Part shown: one piece after another, positions 6,746-13,180 of the stretch
Layout: the number at the start of each line of letters is the position of its first letter
Numbering within the stretch: the stretch's first letter is position 1
NCBI RefSeq assembly: GCF_014385105.1
Contig: NZ_JACRTE010000018.1
Coordinates: 1-30,476 of the forward strand
Direction of reading: 5' to 3'
DNA: 30,476 bases
Source: Qingrenia yutianensis
Lineage (GTDB): Bacteria; Bacillota; Clostridia; UMGS1810
Position numbers and translations under genes: made by a program
The notes under the pieces: model-generated
Database searches by the model: none
Told to the model about the DNA's origin: nothing
What the model saw: only the letters and a program-made list of their open reading frames with translations

Positions 6746-7375
6746 ATGATGAAGTATATCGGGTTTTACTGGAATGTTCTGGCGCCTTTGATGAAAGGCA
6801 GTATCAAAAAGCGTTTCGGGAGAGACATTGCCGATAAGGCGATAAAAAACGGCAAGGAAAAATACAGGTATATTCTCGAAAAAGCGAACGATTTGGGAAA
6901 TCATAATCCTCTTGCGCACAATGCATATTTTGCCTATGCATTTGTTGCCGCGTGGCTCGGCTGTGACAAGGCGCTGACGCCTGAACAGATGGGCGATGTG
7001 ATGGGCGACGTTCTGCACAAGGTCGGTTTTCTTTTCAGCACCACCGATATGAACAAAAAATCGCACGTTGAAAAATATAAGAAAATATTGGGAAAGTACA
7101 TAGACTGGCAGTCGGAAAACCTAAAAAAATATCCGTCGTCCTGGAAAATGTATGTTGATGATGTACCGAATGGTTTTTCGTATCATTTCACATCGTGTCC
7201 CATTGCCGCGACCTGCAAAAAGCTCGGCTTTCCCGAAATTATGCCGCCGCTTTGCCAAACCGATCACACGATGGCGGCTATCAGGCACGGAAAACTTAAA
7301 CGTAACGGTACCATTGCGGACGGCGCGGACATATGCGATTACTGGTTTATAGGAGATAAGGATAATTTTCAGTAG
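6746..7375 (+). CDS. L-2-amino-thiazoline-4-carboxylic acid hydrolase-family protein
   Basis: A 209-residue protein that matches the ATC hydrolase family. The diagnostic part is the C-terminal half, with CPIAATCKKLGFPEI, then LCQTDHTMAA, then NGTIADGADICDYWF. These supply the conserved Cys, Asp and Cys-Asp positions. The characterised enzyme opens a thiazoline ring on the way to L-cysteine, but clostridial relatives are mostly uncharacterised and may act on another substrate. The N-terminal half is helical and there is no signal peptide. ATG 6746 follows GGAGGGG (6734-6740). It is a single-gene unit with its own promoter and terminator. Its operator matches those of the DUF3793-flavodoxin operon, hinting at a role in the same stress or metal response. 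Confidence 0.8.
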   Translation: MMKYIGFYWNVLAPLMKGSIKKRFGRDIADKAIKNGKEKYRYILEKANDLGNHNPLAHNAYFAYAFVAAWLGCDKALTPEQMGDVMGDVLHKVGFLFSTTDMNKKSHVEKYKKILGKYIDWQSENLKKYPSSWKMYVDDVPNGFSYHFTSCPIAATCKKLGFPEIMPPLCQTDHTMAAIRHGKLKRNGTIADGADICDYWFIGDKDNFQ

Positions 7376-7422
7376 TCATCAGAGAGTTGTACCCCGTATG
7401 CCTTGCATACAATGCATTAAAA

Positions 7423-7465
7423 CGGACGTTTGCCGGAAACGGATTTTCGGCAGACGTCTGCTTTT
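7423..7465 (+). terminator. Terminator after the ATC hydrolase-family gene
   Basis: A 13-bp stem with two G-U pairs (7423-7435 with 7448-7460), loop of 12 bases, then CTTTT. It ends the single-gene unit. Confidence 0.75.
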
Positions 7466-7486
7466 AATAAAAATTTATCAAAACTA

Positions 7487-7605
7487 TTGACAAATTAAAA
7501 AACGTGTGGTATTATTCTAACAGGGTTAGTAAACACTAACTTAATATTTATAGGCGGTGAAGATAAACGCTTATATTTTTTGAAAGTGGGTTAGTTAAAA
7601 CTAAC
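7487..7605 (+). promoter_or_regulatory. Promoter with two GTTAGT/ACTAAC operators
   Basis: TTGACA (7487-7492), 17 bases, TATTAT (7510-7515). Operator 1 at 7525-7540 has perfect 6-base arms, and operator 2 at 7590-7605 has perfect 7-base arms. Their centres are 65 bases apart. Both are 16 bases long. The pattern resembles metal-dependent DtxR-type or TetR-type operators; which protein binds is not known. Confidence 0.7.
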
Positions 7606-7624
7606 TTTGTGAAAGGAGTACACT

Positions 7625-8179
7625 ATGCTTGAAGCATTGCTTGCGTATCACTGCGCGCCGGCATTTGCCGGAATAAAGCCTGCAAACATCGCAGCCTGTC
7701 AAAAATCAAAGTATCCCGATTTGCACGGCGAGCTTGAAAAACTTAACGGCGAGCTGAACTGCAAGGGCATTTACATAGATATTCTGTGCGAATGTGAAAA
7801 ACACGCGCTCGTGATTGCTTACCGCAAAAGCGTGCTGGATAAGCATTTGCACCAAAGCGCAAATCGCGCGTTTCTTTCGCATTACGGCTATGCAAAAGAC
7901 GGAAATTTCGACGATTATGTAAATACGCTGAAATCGCGTCTTGACGGCGACAGTTTTCCGCACGAAATCGGCGTTTTTCTGGGATATCCTCTGCGTGATA
8001 TATATTGCTTTATAAACCACCGCAACGAGGGCTGTAAGCTGGTGGGCGAGTGGAAGGTTTATCACAATGCCGAGGAGGCGAAAAAGACATTTTCGAGGTT
8101 TAAGGCATGCCGAAAAGCACTTTTTCGCCGCGTTACGCAAAGAGGCAGAACACTTGCACAGATTTTTTGCGCGGCGTAA
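7625..8179 (+). CDS. DUF3793 family protein
   Basis: A 184-residue protein with the DUF3793 hallmarks: an N-terminal CAPAFAGIKPANI segment, a central EIGVFLGYPLRDIYCFINH motif, and GEWKVYHNAEEAKKTFSRFK with a following Cys. The family has no established biochemical role. It is typical of anaerobic Clostridia and, as here, commonly sits immediately before a short flavodoxin, so a role in redox or iron metabolism is inferred. AAGGAG precedes the ATG by six bases. It shares a promoter with two operators with the downstream flavodoxin, from which it is separated by 81 bases. There is no signal peptide or membrane segment. Confidence 0.85.
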   Translation: MLEALLAYHCAPAFAGIKPANIAACQKSKYPDLHGELEKLNGELNCKGIYIDILCECEKHALVIAYRKSVLDKHLHQSANRAFLSHYGYAKDGNFDDYVNTLKSRLDGDSFPHEIGVFLGYPLRDIYCFINHRNEGCKLVGEWKVYHNAEEAKKTFSRFKACRKALFRRVTQRGRTLAQIFCAA

Positions 8180-8260
8180 ATATATTGAATTTTAAGATTG
8201 TAAGGTTATCGGAAAAATTCGGTAATTTGCATAAATTTATTAAAGGGGAGGTTTTACAAA

Positions 8261-8692
8261 ATGAGTAAAACGGCAGTTATTTATTGGAGCGGTACAGGCA
8301 ATACGGAGACAATGGCGCAGGCGGTTGCGGAGGGCGCAAAATCGGTTAATCCCGATACGGCGTATTTTTCGGTTTCGGAAATCTCGGCAGATGACGCCTC
8401 AAGCTATGATACGCTTATTTTAGGTTGTCCCGCAATGGGTTCCGAGGTTTTGGAGGAAGATGAATTTGAACCGTTTTTCACTGCGCTTGAAGGAAAAATT
8501 TCGGGCAAAAACGTTGCGCTTTTCGGCTCTTACGGCTGGGGCGACGGCGAATGGATGAGAAACTGGGAGGAACGCGTTACCGGCGCAGGCGCCAAACTTG
8601 TCGGCGGCGAGGGATTGATTATCAACGAAACACCCGACGACGCAGGACTTGAACAGTGCAAAGAGCTCGGCAAAAAAGCCGCGGAAGCATAA
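8261..8692 (+). CDS. Short-chain flavodoxin
   Basis: A 143-residue flavodoxin. The FMN phosphate-binding loop is visible as YWSGTGNTETMA near the N-terminus. The second flavin loop is GCPAMGSEVLEEDEFEPFF, and FGSYGWGDGEWMRNW is the third conserved segment. It carries single electrons at low potential and can replace ferredoxin when iron is scarce. AGGGGAGG lies before the ATG. It follows DUF3793 in one operon, under the twin operators at 7525-7605, and ends at a hairpin at 8720-8766. Very secure family call; the redox partners are not visible here. Confidence 0.95.
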   Translation: MSKTAVIYWSGTGNTETMAQAVAEGAKSVNPDTAYFSVSEISADDASSYDTLILGCPAMGSEVLEEDEFEPFFTALEGKISGKNVALFGSYGWGDGEWMRNWEERVTGAGAKLVGGEGLIINETPDDAGLEQCKELGKKAAEA

Positions 8693-8719
8693 TAAAACAC
8701 AAAGAAATCAAATAAATTA

Positions 8720-8766
8720 AAAACGGCGGTACGGTTTAAAGTGTAAGTAAGCTGTACCGCCGTTTT
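8720..8766 (+). terminator. Terminator after the flavodoxin gene
   Basis: A perfect 13-bp stem (8720-8732 with 8754-8766) encloses a 21-base loop. The arm ends in TTTT, and the stem begins in AAAA, so it may work in both directions. Confidence 0.75.
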
Positions 8767-8788
8767 ACGTTAATTTTTAAAACACCTT

Positions 8789-8833
8789 TTGACAGACAAG
8801 TATATTTTCGGGTATATGATAAAATATATACTT
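8789..8833 (+). promoter_or_regulatory. Promoter and dyad of the recombinase gene
   Basis: TTGACA (8789-8794), 18 bases, TATATG (8813-8818). An imperfect AT-rich inverted repeat (8798-8808 with 8821-8833) surrounds the -10 element, so the gene is probably regulated by a DNA-binding protein there. Confidence 0.55.
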
Positions 8834-8850
8834 GAAAGGTTGTGAAAATT

Positions 8851-9696
8851 ATGAATGAAAGAGTTGTTACAAAAGCACTTGCAGAAAAATTCAGAGCGTA
8901 TCTTTACGAGGAGGAGAAAAGCGAAAACACAATCGAAAAATATCTGCGCGACGTTCGTTTTTTTGCGGAAAACGTCGGCAATAAAAAACTGCATAAAAGC
9001 GATGTTTTGGAATACAAGCATACATTGTGCCAAAGATACGCGCCGAGGAGCGTAAATTCCGTTATTTCGTCGCTCAACGCATTTTTTATGTTCGCCGAGT
9101 GGTATGAATTAAAGATAAAAACGCTGAAAATTCAAAAGCAGATTTTTGCCGACAAAAAACGCGAGCTTGAAAAAAGCGAATACGAAAAACTTCTCACGGC
9201 GGCAAAGGATAAGAAAAACGAGCGTTTGTATTATTTAATGCAGACAATCGCGAGCACGGGACTCCGCGTGTCGGAAATACGGTATGTGACGGTTGACGCG
9301 GTTAAAAACGGCGAGGCGGTTATAAACTGCAAGGGCAAAATCAGGCAGGTATTTCTGCCGAAAAAGCTATGTGTTATGCTTAAATCGTATGTCAAATCGC
9401 AGGGGATAAAAAGCGGTTCGGTGTTTGTTTCCAAAAACGGAAATCCGCTCAATCGGTGCAATATCTGGAAAATGCTCAAACTTTTGTGCGAAAGCGCAAA
9501 CGTAGACAAATCGAAAGTTTTTCCGCACAATTTCCGTCATCTTTTCGCGCGGACGTTTTATTCACTGCAAAAGGATATAGTCCGTCTTGCGGACATTCTG
9601 GGACATTCAAGCATAAACACAACAAGAATTTACACAATGGAAACGGGAGAAATCCACCGCAGGCAAATACAGCATCTCGGACTTTTGCGGTGCTGA
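8851..9696 (+). CDS. Lone tyrosine recombinase (XerC/D-like integrase)
   Basis: A 281-residue recombinase. The N-terminal SAM-like core-binding domain carries SENTIEKYLRDVRFFAENV. The catalytic domain keeps all the residues of the family: Arg139 in TGLRVSE, a Lys in CKGKIRQVFLP, His226 and Arg229 in HNFRH, His252 in LGHSS, and the nucleophile Tyr261 in RIYT. It should cut and rejoin DNA at paired short sites. ATG 8851 is preferred over GTG 8842 because AAAGG sits at a workable distance. No other mobile-element gene is adjacent. Downstream at 9712-9729 and 10004-10021 lie two inverted CATAA-N6-TTATG sites, the layout expected of recombinase targets, so a local DNA inverter is a good hypothesis. 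Confidence 0.93.
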   Translation: MNERVVTKALAEKFRAYLYEEEKSENTIEKYLRDVRFFAENVGNKKLHKSDVLEYKHTLCQRYAPRSVNSVISSLNAFFMFAEWYELKIKTLKIQKQIFADKKRELEKSEYEKLLTAAKDKKNERLYYLMQTIASTGLRVSEIRYVTVDAVKNGEAVINCKGKIRQVFLPKKLCVMLKSYVKSQGIKSGSVFVSKNGNPLNRCNIWKMLKLLCESANVDKSKVFPHNFRHLFARTFYSLQKDIVRLADILGHSSINTTRIYTMETGEIHRRQIQHLGLLRC

Positions 9697-9704
9697 AAAA
9701 AGAA

Positions 9705-9730
9705 AAAAACCACATAATCAGTATTATGTG
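9705..9730 (-). terminator. Minus-strand terminator formed by site 1
   Basis: An 8-bp stem (9711-9718 with 9723-9730) is followed, reading the minus strand, by GG and then long T runs (plus-strand A runs at 9703-9709 and 9696-9701). Plus-strand transcripts from the recombinase gene have only a weak T tract here. Confidence 0.6.
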
Positions 9731-9766
9731 ATTTAAAATTTTAAAGTACATATAAGATACAGTTCG

Positions 9767-9795
9767 ATTATAGCATTGAACTTTGCTGATGTCAA
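9767..9795 (-). promoter_or_regulatory. Perfect consensus promoter inside the candidate invertible segment
   Basis: On the minus strand, TTGACA (complement of 9790-9795) is followed by a 17-base spacer and TATAAT (complement of 9767-9772). Transcription would start near 9760 and run leftwards into site 1 and the 3' end of the recombinase gene. After inversion it would face right, toward the TetR-like gene at 10088. Confidence 0.75.
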
Positions 9796-9864
9796 TATAT
9801 TGTCGGTACTTTTAAACAAAAAATATCAATTTTCATCATTTTTCACAAAAACAGACACGGCATT

Positions 9865-9904
9865 AAGACCAATGCTATTTTAATTTTGACATTGGTCTTG
9901 ATTT
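9865..9904 (+). terminator. Hairpin within the candidate invertible segment
   Basis: A perfect 10-bp stem (9865-9874 with 9890-9899) with a 15-base loop is followed by GATTTTT. It acts as a plausible plus-strand terminator in the present orientation and would change strand on inversion. Confidence 0.55.
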
Positions 9905-9996
9905 TTGCAATCAATTTTCCGCATTTTTCGACAATTTTTCATTATTTTAAATAAAAACTTTTCAAAAAACACATTCGGCAAAGAAAAAACCGTTTT

Positions 9997-10038
9997 GTCC
10001 GCAACATAATACTGATTATGTTACGGGCAATTTTTTTT
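9997..10038 (+). terminator. Hairpin of site 2 with T8 tract
   Basis: The stem 9997-10010 with 10015-10028 has 13 of 14 positions paired (one G-U) and includes recombination site 2. AA and eight T residues follow (10031-10038). It lies between the segment and the TetR-like gene, so any promoter inside the segment must read through or be attenuated here. Confidence 0.75.
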
Positions 10039-10087
10039 GCAGAAAAATAAAACGTACGCTCAGAAGGCAAAACGGGGGGTGGTTAAA

Positions 10088-10504
10088 ATGAGGACTGCCG
10101 CTTATCAGGTGGACGAAAAAGACATTTTGGAAAGGATATTTTCGTTTTTCGTCAACCGCGGACTTGAAAACGTGACAATACGCGAATTAAGCAAAGGCAC
10201 GGGGCTGGTCCAGGGCACGCTCTACTACTGGTTCGGTGACAAAACAAACATCATCTGCGAAAGCGCGGAATACGGCTTGAAAAAAGTCACCGACGAAATA
10301 TTCGATTATGTTTTTGCGAATATGAACGACCTGCGCGCGTTCTTTTCGGGCTGTCCTGACGAAATAAGCCGATACAAAAACGAACTGCGTTTTATCTATC
10401 AAATGGCGGTAAGTCCCGTGTGCCGAGAAAACCGAAAATGTAGCAAAGATTTTAAAATCCCGATAAAAAAATCGGGATTTTATTTTTTTGCAAAAAAGTG
10501 TTGA
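10088..10504 (+). pseudogene. Truncated TetR-family regulator
   Basis: The N-terminal DNA-binding domain is good: GLENVTIRELSKGTG followed by LVQGTLYYWFGDKTNI, the recognition helix and the YYWF-type signature. The ligand domain starts normally (ICESAEYGLKKVTDEIFDYV, RFIYQMAVSPV), but then the frame becomes nonsense (CRENRKCSKDFKIPIKK). It runs through a strong terminator at 10453-10489 and ends inside the next promoter. In the neighbouring frame AEKTENVAKILKSR is a more natural continuation and stops at 10464-10466. Usual length is about 190 residues. So the gene has a small frameshift and a lost C-terminus; ligand sensing is probably gone. GGGGGTGG precedes ATG 10088. No clear promoter faces it in the current orientation of the upstream segment. 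Confidence 0.65.
10453..10489 (+). terminator. Intrinsic terminator inside the TetR-like frame
   Basis: A perfect 12-bp stem (10453-10464 with 10471-10482), loop AAAAAA, then seven T residues. It isolates the BlaI operon promoter 12 bases downstream. Confidence 0.92.
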
Positions 10505-10551
10505 CAAACTACAAATGTAGTTATATAATAAAATCAACGACAGTCGTAGTT
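10501..10551 (+). promoter_or_regulatory. Perfect promoter with BlaI/MecI-type operators
   Basis: TTGACA (10501-10506) and TATAAT (10524-10529) are 17 bases apart. The spacer is filled by a perfect dyad AACTACA-AA-TGTAGTT (10507-10522), which contains the TACA-N2-TGTA core of BlaI/MecI operators. A second copy at 10536-10551 agrees at 12 of 16 positions. Repressor bound here would block polymerase. Confidence 0.88.
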
Positions 10552-10572
10552 TATAAATTGGAGGTTATAAAA

Positions 10573-10941
10573 ATGCCGAGGCAAACAATTACAGAATCGG
10601 AATATGAAGTTATGAAGGTTTTATGGAAAGCGGAAAAAAGTATGACGACGGGAGGAATTTATAAAGAGCTTGAGTTTACAGGCTGGTCGAAAAACACCGT
10701 TGCAACGCTTATTTCGCGCCTTTGCGAGAAAAAAGTCATCACATACGACGCTAAAGGAAAGTTTCATTATTACCGCGCAGTGCTCTGCGAAAACGATTAC
10801 AGCGTCAGCGAAACAAAGTCGTTTATATCAAAGATGTTCGGCGGTTCGGTGAAAAATATGGTGGCGTCGCTTTACGAAAACGACGAACTTTCAAAGGAGG
10901 ATATCGAGCAATTAAGGGCAATGCTCGACGGTGAAAAATGA
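10573..10941 (+). CDS. BlaI/MecI/CopY-family repressor
   Basis: A 122-residue winged-helix repressor. It opens TITESEYEVMKVLWKAEKSM, then has the recognition helix GWSKNTVATLISRLCEKKVI and the wing GKFHYYRAVL. The C-terminal dimerisation helices (FISKMFGGSVKNMVASLYEN) contain the region cleaved in BlaI/MecI. Dimers sit on TACA/TGTA operators and are inactivated by proteolysis after a BlaR1-type sensor fires. ATG 10573 follows GGAGG (10560-10564). Its stop overlaps the start of the M56 gene (ATGA), so the two are translationally coupled. It most likely autoregulates the whole operon to 14045. No beta-lactamase gene lies nearby, so the signal may not be an antibiotic. Confidence 0.93.
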   Translation: MPRQTITESEYEVMKVLWKAEKSMTTGGIYKELEFTGWSKNTVATLISRLCEKKVITYDAKGKFHYYRAVLCENDYSVSETKSFISKMFGGSVKNMVASLYENDELSKEDIEQLRAMLDGEK

Positions 10942-11783
10942 TGCGCGAAATCTTTAAAACAGTGCTTGTTTTAAGCGCCGAGGGCGCGGTGTTAACGCTT
11001 TTGCTTATGATTTTAAAGCCGTATACGTCCAAAAAATTTTCGGCGCGCTGGCAAAAATACATCTGGCTTGCGGTTATCGTTTGTATGCTCGTGCCTGCGT
11101 GGAAATTCATTCCCGAAAGAAACGTGCAAAAATACGCACCGCAGATTGTGACAACGCGTCAGAGCACAAACCGCACGGACGCAAATATTGTTGACACGAA
11201 AATAAACAACGGCGGTGAAAACGGCGTTAAACCCGCCGAAAATCCCGTGACAAAGCCTAAAATAAGAATAAATATTTTTGATTTGTTTTCGTATTTATGG
11301 CTTATCGGCGTGATTGTGTTTTTTATTCTCGGAGCTGCAAATTACTGTGTTTTTCTTGCAAAGCACCGAAAAAACAGTATAAATTTGGAGGAAAACCGCA
11401 CGTTTGACGAGGTGAAAGATGAACTTAAAATAAAACGCAAAATATGCGTGAGAATATCGCGCGCCGACACGTCGCCTATGCTTGTGGGAATGGTGTTCCC
11501 CGTGATTTATCTTCCGAGCGTTCCACTTGACAAAGAGAGCGAAAAAATGGTGTTCCGCCACGAGCTTATGCACTTTAAAAAGCGCGATTTGCTGTATAAA
11601 TACATAAGCTTTGCCGTAAATGCTCTGCATTGGTTCAACCCGTTTGCGTATGTTTTGAGCACAAACATCGCAGAGTCGTGCGAAACGGCGTGTGATACCG
11701 CGGTGGTTAAAAATATGGACGGCGATATGAAAAACCTTTATATGAAAACGATTTTGGATTTGGCACAGAAAAAGAAATCATAA
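10938..11783 (+). CDS. M56 (BlaR1-like) membrane metalloprotease without sensor domain
   Basis: A 281-residue protein with two N-terminal membrane helices (about 8-26 and 40-57), an external linker rich in Asn, a third helix (about 115-138), and a cytoplasmic zinc protease domain. The protease has RHELMHFKKRD, with His208, Glu209 and His212, and a third ligand region CETACD. M56 proteins cleave BlaI-type repressors when a ligand binds outside. Normal members continue, after DLAQ.K, into a further segment, a fourth helix and an external sensor. Here the frame stops at KKKS, and that missing part occurs as separate genes (11810 and 13008). The ATG overlaps the BlaI stop. The sequence shows a complete protease core, so this looks like a split receptor and not a dead gene. 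Confidence 0.88.
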   Translation: MMREIFKTVLVLSAEGAVLTLLLMILKPYTSKKFSARWQKYIWLAVIVCMLVPAWKFIPERNVQKYAPQIVTTRQSTNRTDANIVDTKINNGGENGVKPAENPVTKPKIRINIFDLFSYLWLIGVIVFFILGAANYCVFLAKHRKNSINLEENRTFDEVKDELKIKRKICVRISRADTSPMLVGMVFPVIYLPSVPLDKESEKMVFRHELMHFKKRDLLYKYISFAVNALHWFNPFAYVLSTNIAESCETACDTAVVKNMDGDMKNLYMKTILDLAQKKKS

Positions 11784-11795
11784 AAATCATTAAAA

Positions 11796-11982
11796 AGGAG
11801 GTTTTAACAATGTTTGAAAAATTTTATACAACAAAAATGAGCGAGAACGGAAAAATGTTAAAGCACCGTTTTAACAAAATCCGCACAAACGTCAGCAAAA
11901 GAGCGCGCTTTGCATCGTATATCACGCTTGCAGTGATAATATCGGTATTTGCTTTCGGTGCGTGCCTTGCCGCCGCGGCGGA
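11796..11982 (+). repeat. Anchor-module duplication, copy 1 (with 12994-13180)
   Basis: These 187 bases, from the ribosome site AGGAGG to the end of the membrane anchor, recur at 12994-13180 with six differences. Five are synonymous; the sixth changes residue 34 from Phe to Val. After the last shared base the two genes are unrelated at DNA level, which fits module duplication or gene conversion confined to the anchor. Confidence 0.95.
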
Positions 11983-12850
11983 AAATGCGGAAATCGGAAA
12001 CGGAACTTTAATTATAAACGGCGAGCGCCACACCGTTGACATAAGGCATTTCGAATGTGAAAAATATCCGAACAGCGACAAGTATTATCTGCCTTTGAGA
12101 AAGGTTTTTGAATATCTTAACTGCACAGTGAATTATGACGTTGACAAAAGCACCGTTCCCGACTTTATGAAAGGAAACAAAGCGTTTCCGCAGTATGGGT
12201 GGGACGGCGAGGAGCGTTACGCGGTTGACAAAATTTCCGAGCAGATGTACGGTGCGACGACTTCCGCAAACACAAATATGCCGATTATAGAAATTGTATC
12301 GCCCAAGGGCAAAAAATATTATTGCCAGGTCGGAAGCTGTATTTTTAATGGTATGTGGACACCGCCCGTTGTGGTGAGTGACGGCAAGGCTTATGTTTCG
12401 GTCCGCGCGATTGCTATGTATCTTGTGCCCGATGAAATAAGCTATAAAGAGGCAAGTATGATAGGCTGGGACGACATTGCAAACGATACATATTACGATG
12501 GCAGGCTCACGCTTGACGAAGAAAATATGACGGTGACAATAAATGAAAACGAACCTGTACAAAGCAAGGCGAACAATACCGCGTTAAACCTCGGCAGGGA
12601 GATTATAGCCCGTATAGAAAGCAAAAAATATCTTGTTGTCCAAACAAAGGACAATGCGATTACCGTTATCCTTAAAAAGGACGGTTCAATATTTTATGAG
12701 GCGTCATATCCCGATTTTAATAAAGATATTTACATCGCGTTTGCCGACGAGAATACAGTTACTTTGAACACGTTTGACCCAAACGCGGAAAACGGACTGA
12801 AAGAATTTGACCGCATTGATTTGCGCCCGAGGAGTGCAAAAAGTGAGTAA
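11810..12850 (+). CDS. Membrane-anchored sensor subunit 1 (copper amine oxidase N1-like domain)
   Basis: A 346-residue protein. Residues 1-35 are a basic cytoplasmic segment (FYTTKMSENGKMLKHRF) resembling the stretch after the protease in BlaR1. Residues 36-57 are a membrane helix. The exterior begins with GNGTLIINGERH and YYLPLRKVFEYLNCTVNYDV, the pattern of copper-amine-oxidase N1 (stalk) domains, with a second half AYVSVRAIAMYL. The remaining beta-rich part is unrecognised. AGGAGG precedes the ATG. It starts 26 bases after the M56 gene, out of frame with it. Inference: it supplies the fourth helix and external sensor that the M56 protein lacks. A 50-residue ORF begins within its last codons. 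Confidence 0.75.
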   Translation: MFEKFYTTKMSENGKMLKHRFNKIRTNVSKRARFASYITLAVIISVFAFGACLAAAAENAEIGNGTLIINGERHTVDIRHFECEKYPNSDKYYLPLRKVFEYLNCTVNYDVDKSTVPDFMKGNKAFPQYGWDGEERYAVDKISEQMYGATTSANTNMPIIEIVSPKGKKYYCQVGSCIFNGMWTPPVVVSDGKAYVSVRAIAMYLVPDEISYKEASMIGWDDIANDTYYDGRLTLDEENMTVTINENEPVQSKANNTALNLGREIIARIESKKYLVVQTKDNAITVILKKDGSIFYEASYPDFNKDIYIAFADENTVTLNTFDPNAENGLKEFDRIDLRPRSAKSE

Positions 12851-12995
12851 AATTTTTGAGATGTGGATAAACAATTCCGAAAAAATCATATCCGCAAAAG
12901 AAATCCCAAATGCGGAAAAGGTTTATTTTGAAACAAACGAAAAATTTATAAAGGTTTTGGATTTGCTTGTTGAAAGAGGATACAGAATAGGATAG
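12843..12995 (+). CDS. Small protein (50 residues) between the two sensor genes
   Basis: GTG 12843 overlaps the end of sensor 1 by eight bases and has GAGGAG (12829-12834) at eight bases distance. The product opens MSKIFEMWINNSEK and continues to VYFETNEKFIKVLDLLVERG. It is soluble, mixed alpha/beta and not recognised. Tight packing inside the operon and a good ribosome site support expression. It could be an adaptor, or an unrelated passenger carried with the duplication. The reading frame also extends upstream to 12807 within sensor 1, without a ribosome site. Confidence 0.55.
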   Translation: MSKIFEMWINNSEKIISAKEIPNAEKVYFETNEKFIKVLDLLVERGYRIG

Positions 12996-13180
12996 GAGGT
13001 TTTAACAATGTTTGAAAAATTTTATACAACAAAAATGAGCGAAAACGGAAAAATGTTAAAGCACCGTTTTAACAAAATCCGCACAAACGTCAGCAAAAGA
13101 GCGCGCGTTGCGTCGTATATCACGCTTGCGGTGATAATATCGGTATTCGCTTTCGGCGCGTGCCTTGCCGCCGCGGCGGA
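12994..13180 (+). repeat. Anchor-module duplication, copy 2 (with 11796-11982)
   Basis: Direct repeat of 11796-11982, six differences in 187 bases, including the ribosome site. It provides the first 57 codons of sensor subunit 2. Confidence 0.95.

Larger units (their letters stand above)
9712..10021. repeat. Inverted 18-bp Xer/dif-like sites bounding a candidate invertible segment
   Basis: Site 1 (9712-9729) and site 2 (10004-10021) are the same 18-base sequence in opposite orientation. Each has 6-base arms ACATAA and TTATGT around a 6-base centre. The centre is TCAGTA in site 1 and TACTGA, its reverse complement, in site 2. CATAA-N6-TTATG is also the plan of the bacterial dif site. Identical crossover centres in inverted orientation predict inversion of the about 286 bases between them. 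Rival reading: the sites are only hairpins of two terminators, since poly-T follows each on its outer side. No gene lies in the segment. Confidence 0.6.

Noticed and set aside
9705..10038. A miniature insertion element (MITE) instead of an invertible segment
   Set aside because: The inverted sites are internal palindromes of 18 bases with no extended terminal inverted repeats, and no target-site duplication is seen outside them. The recombinase-site reading fits better, although a repeat origin is not excluded.
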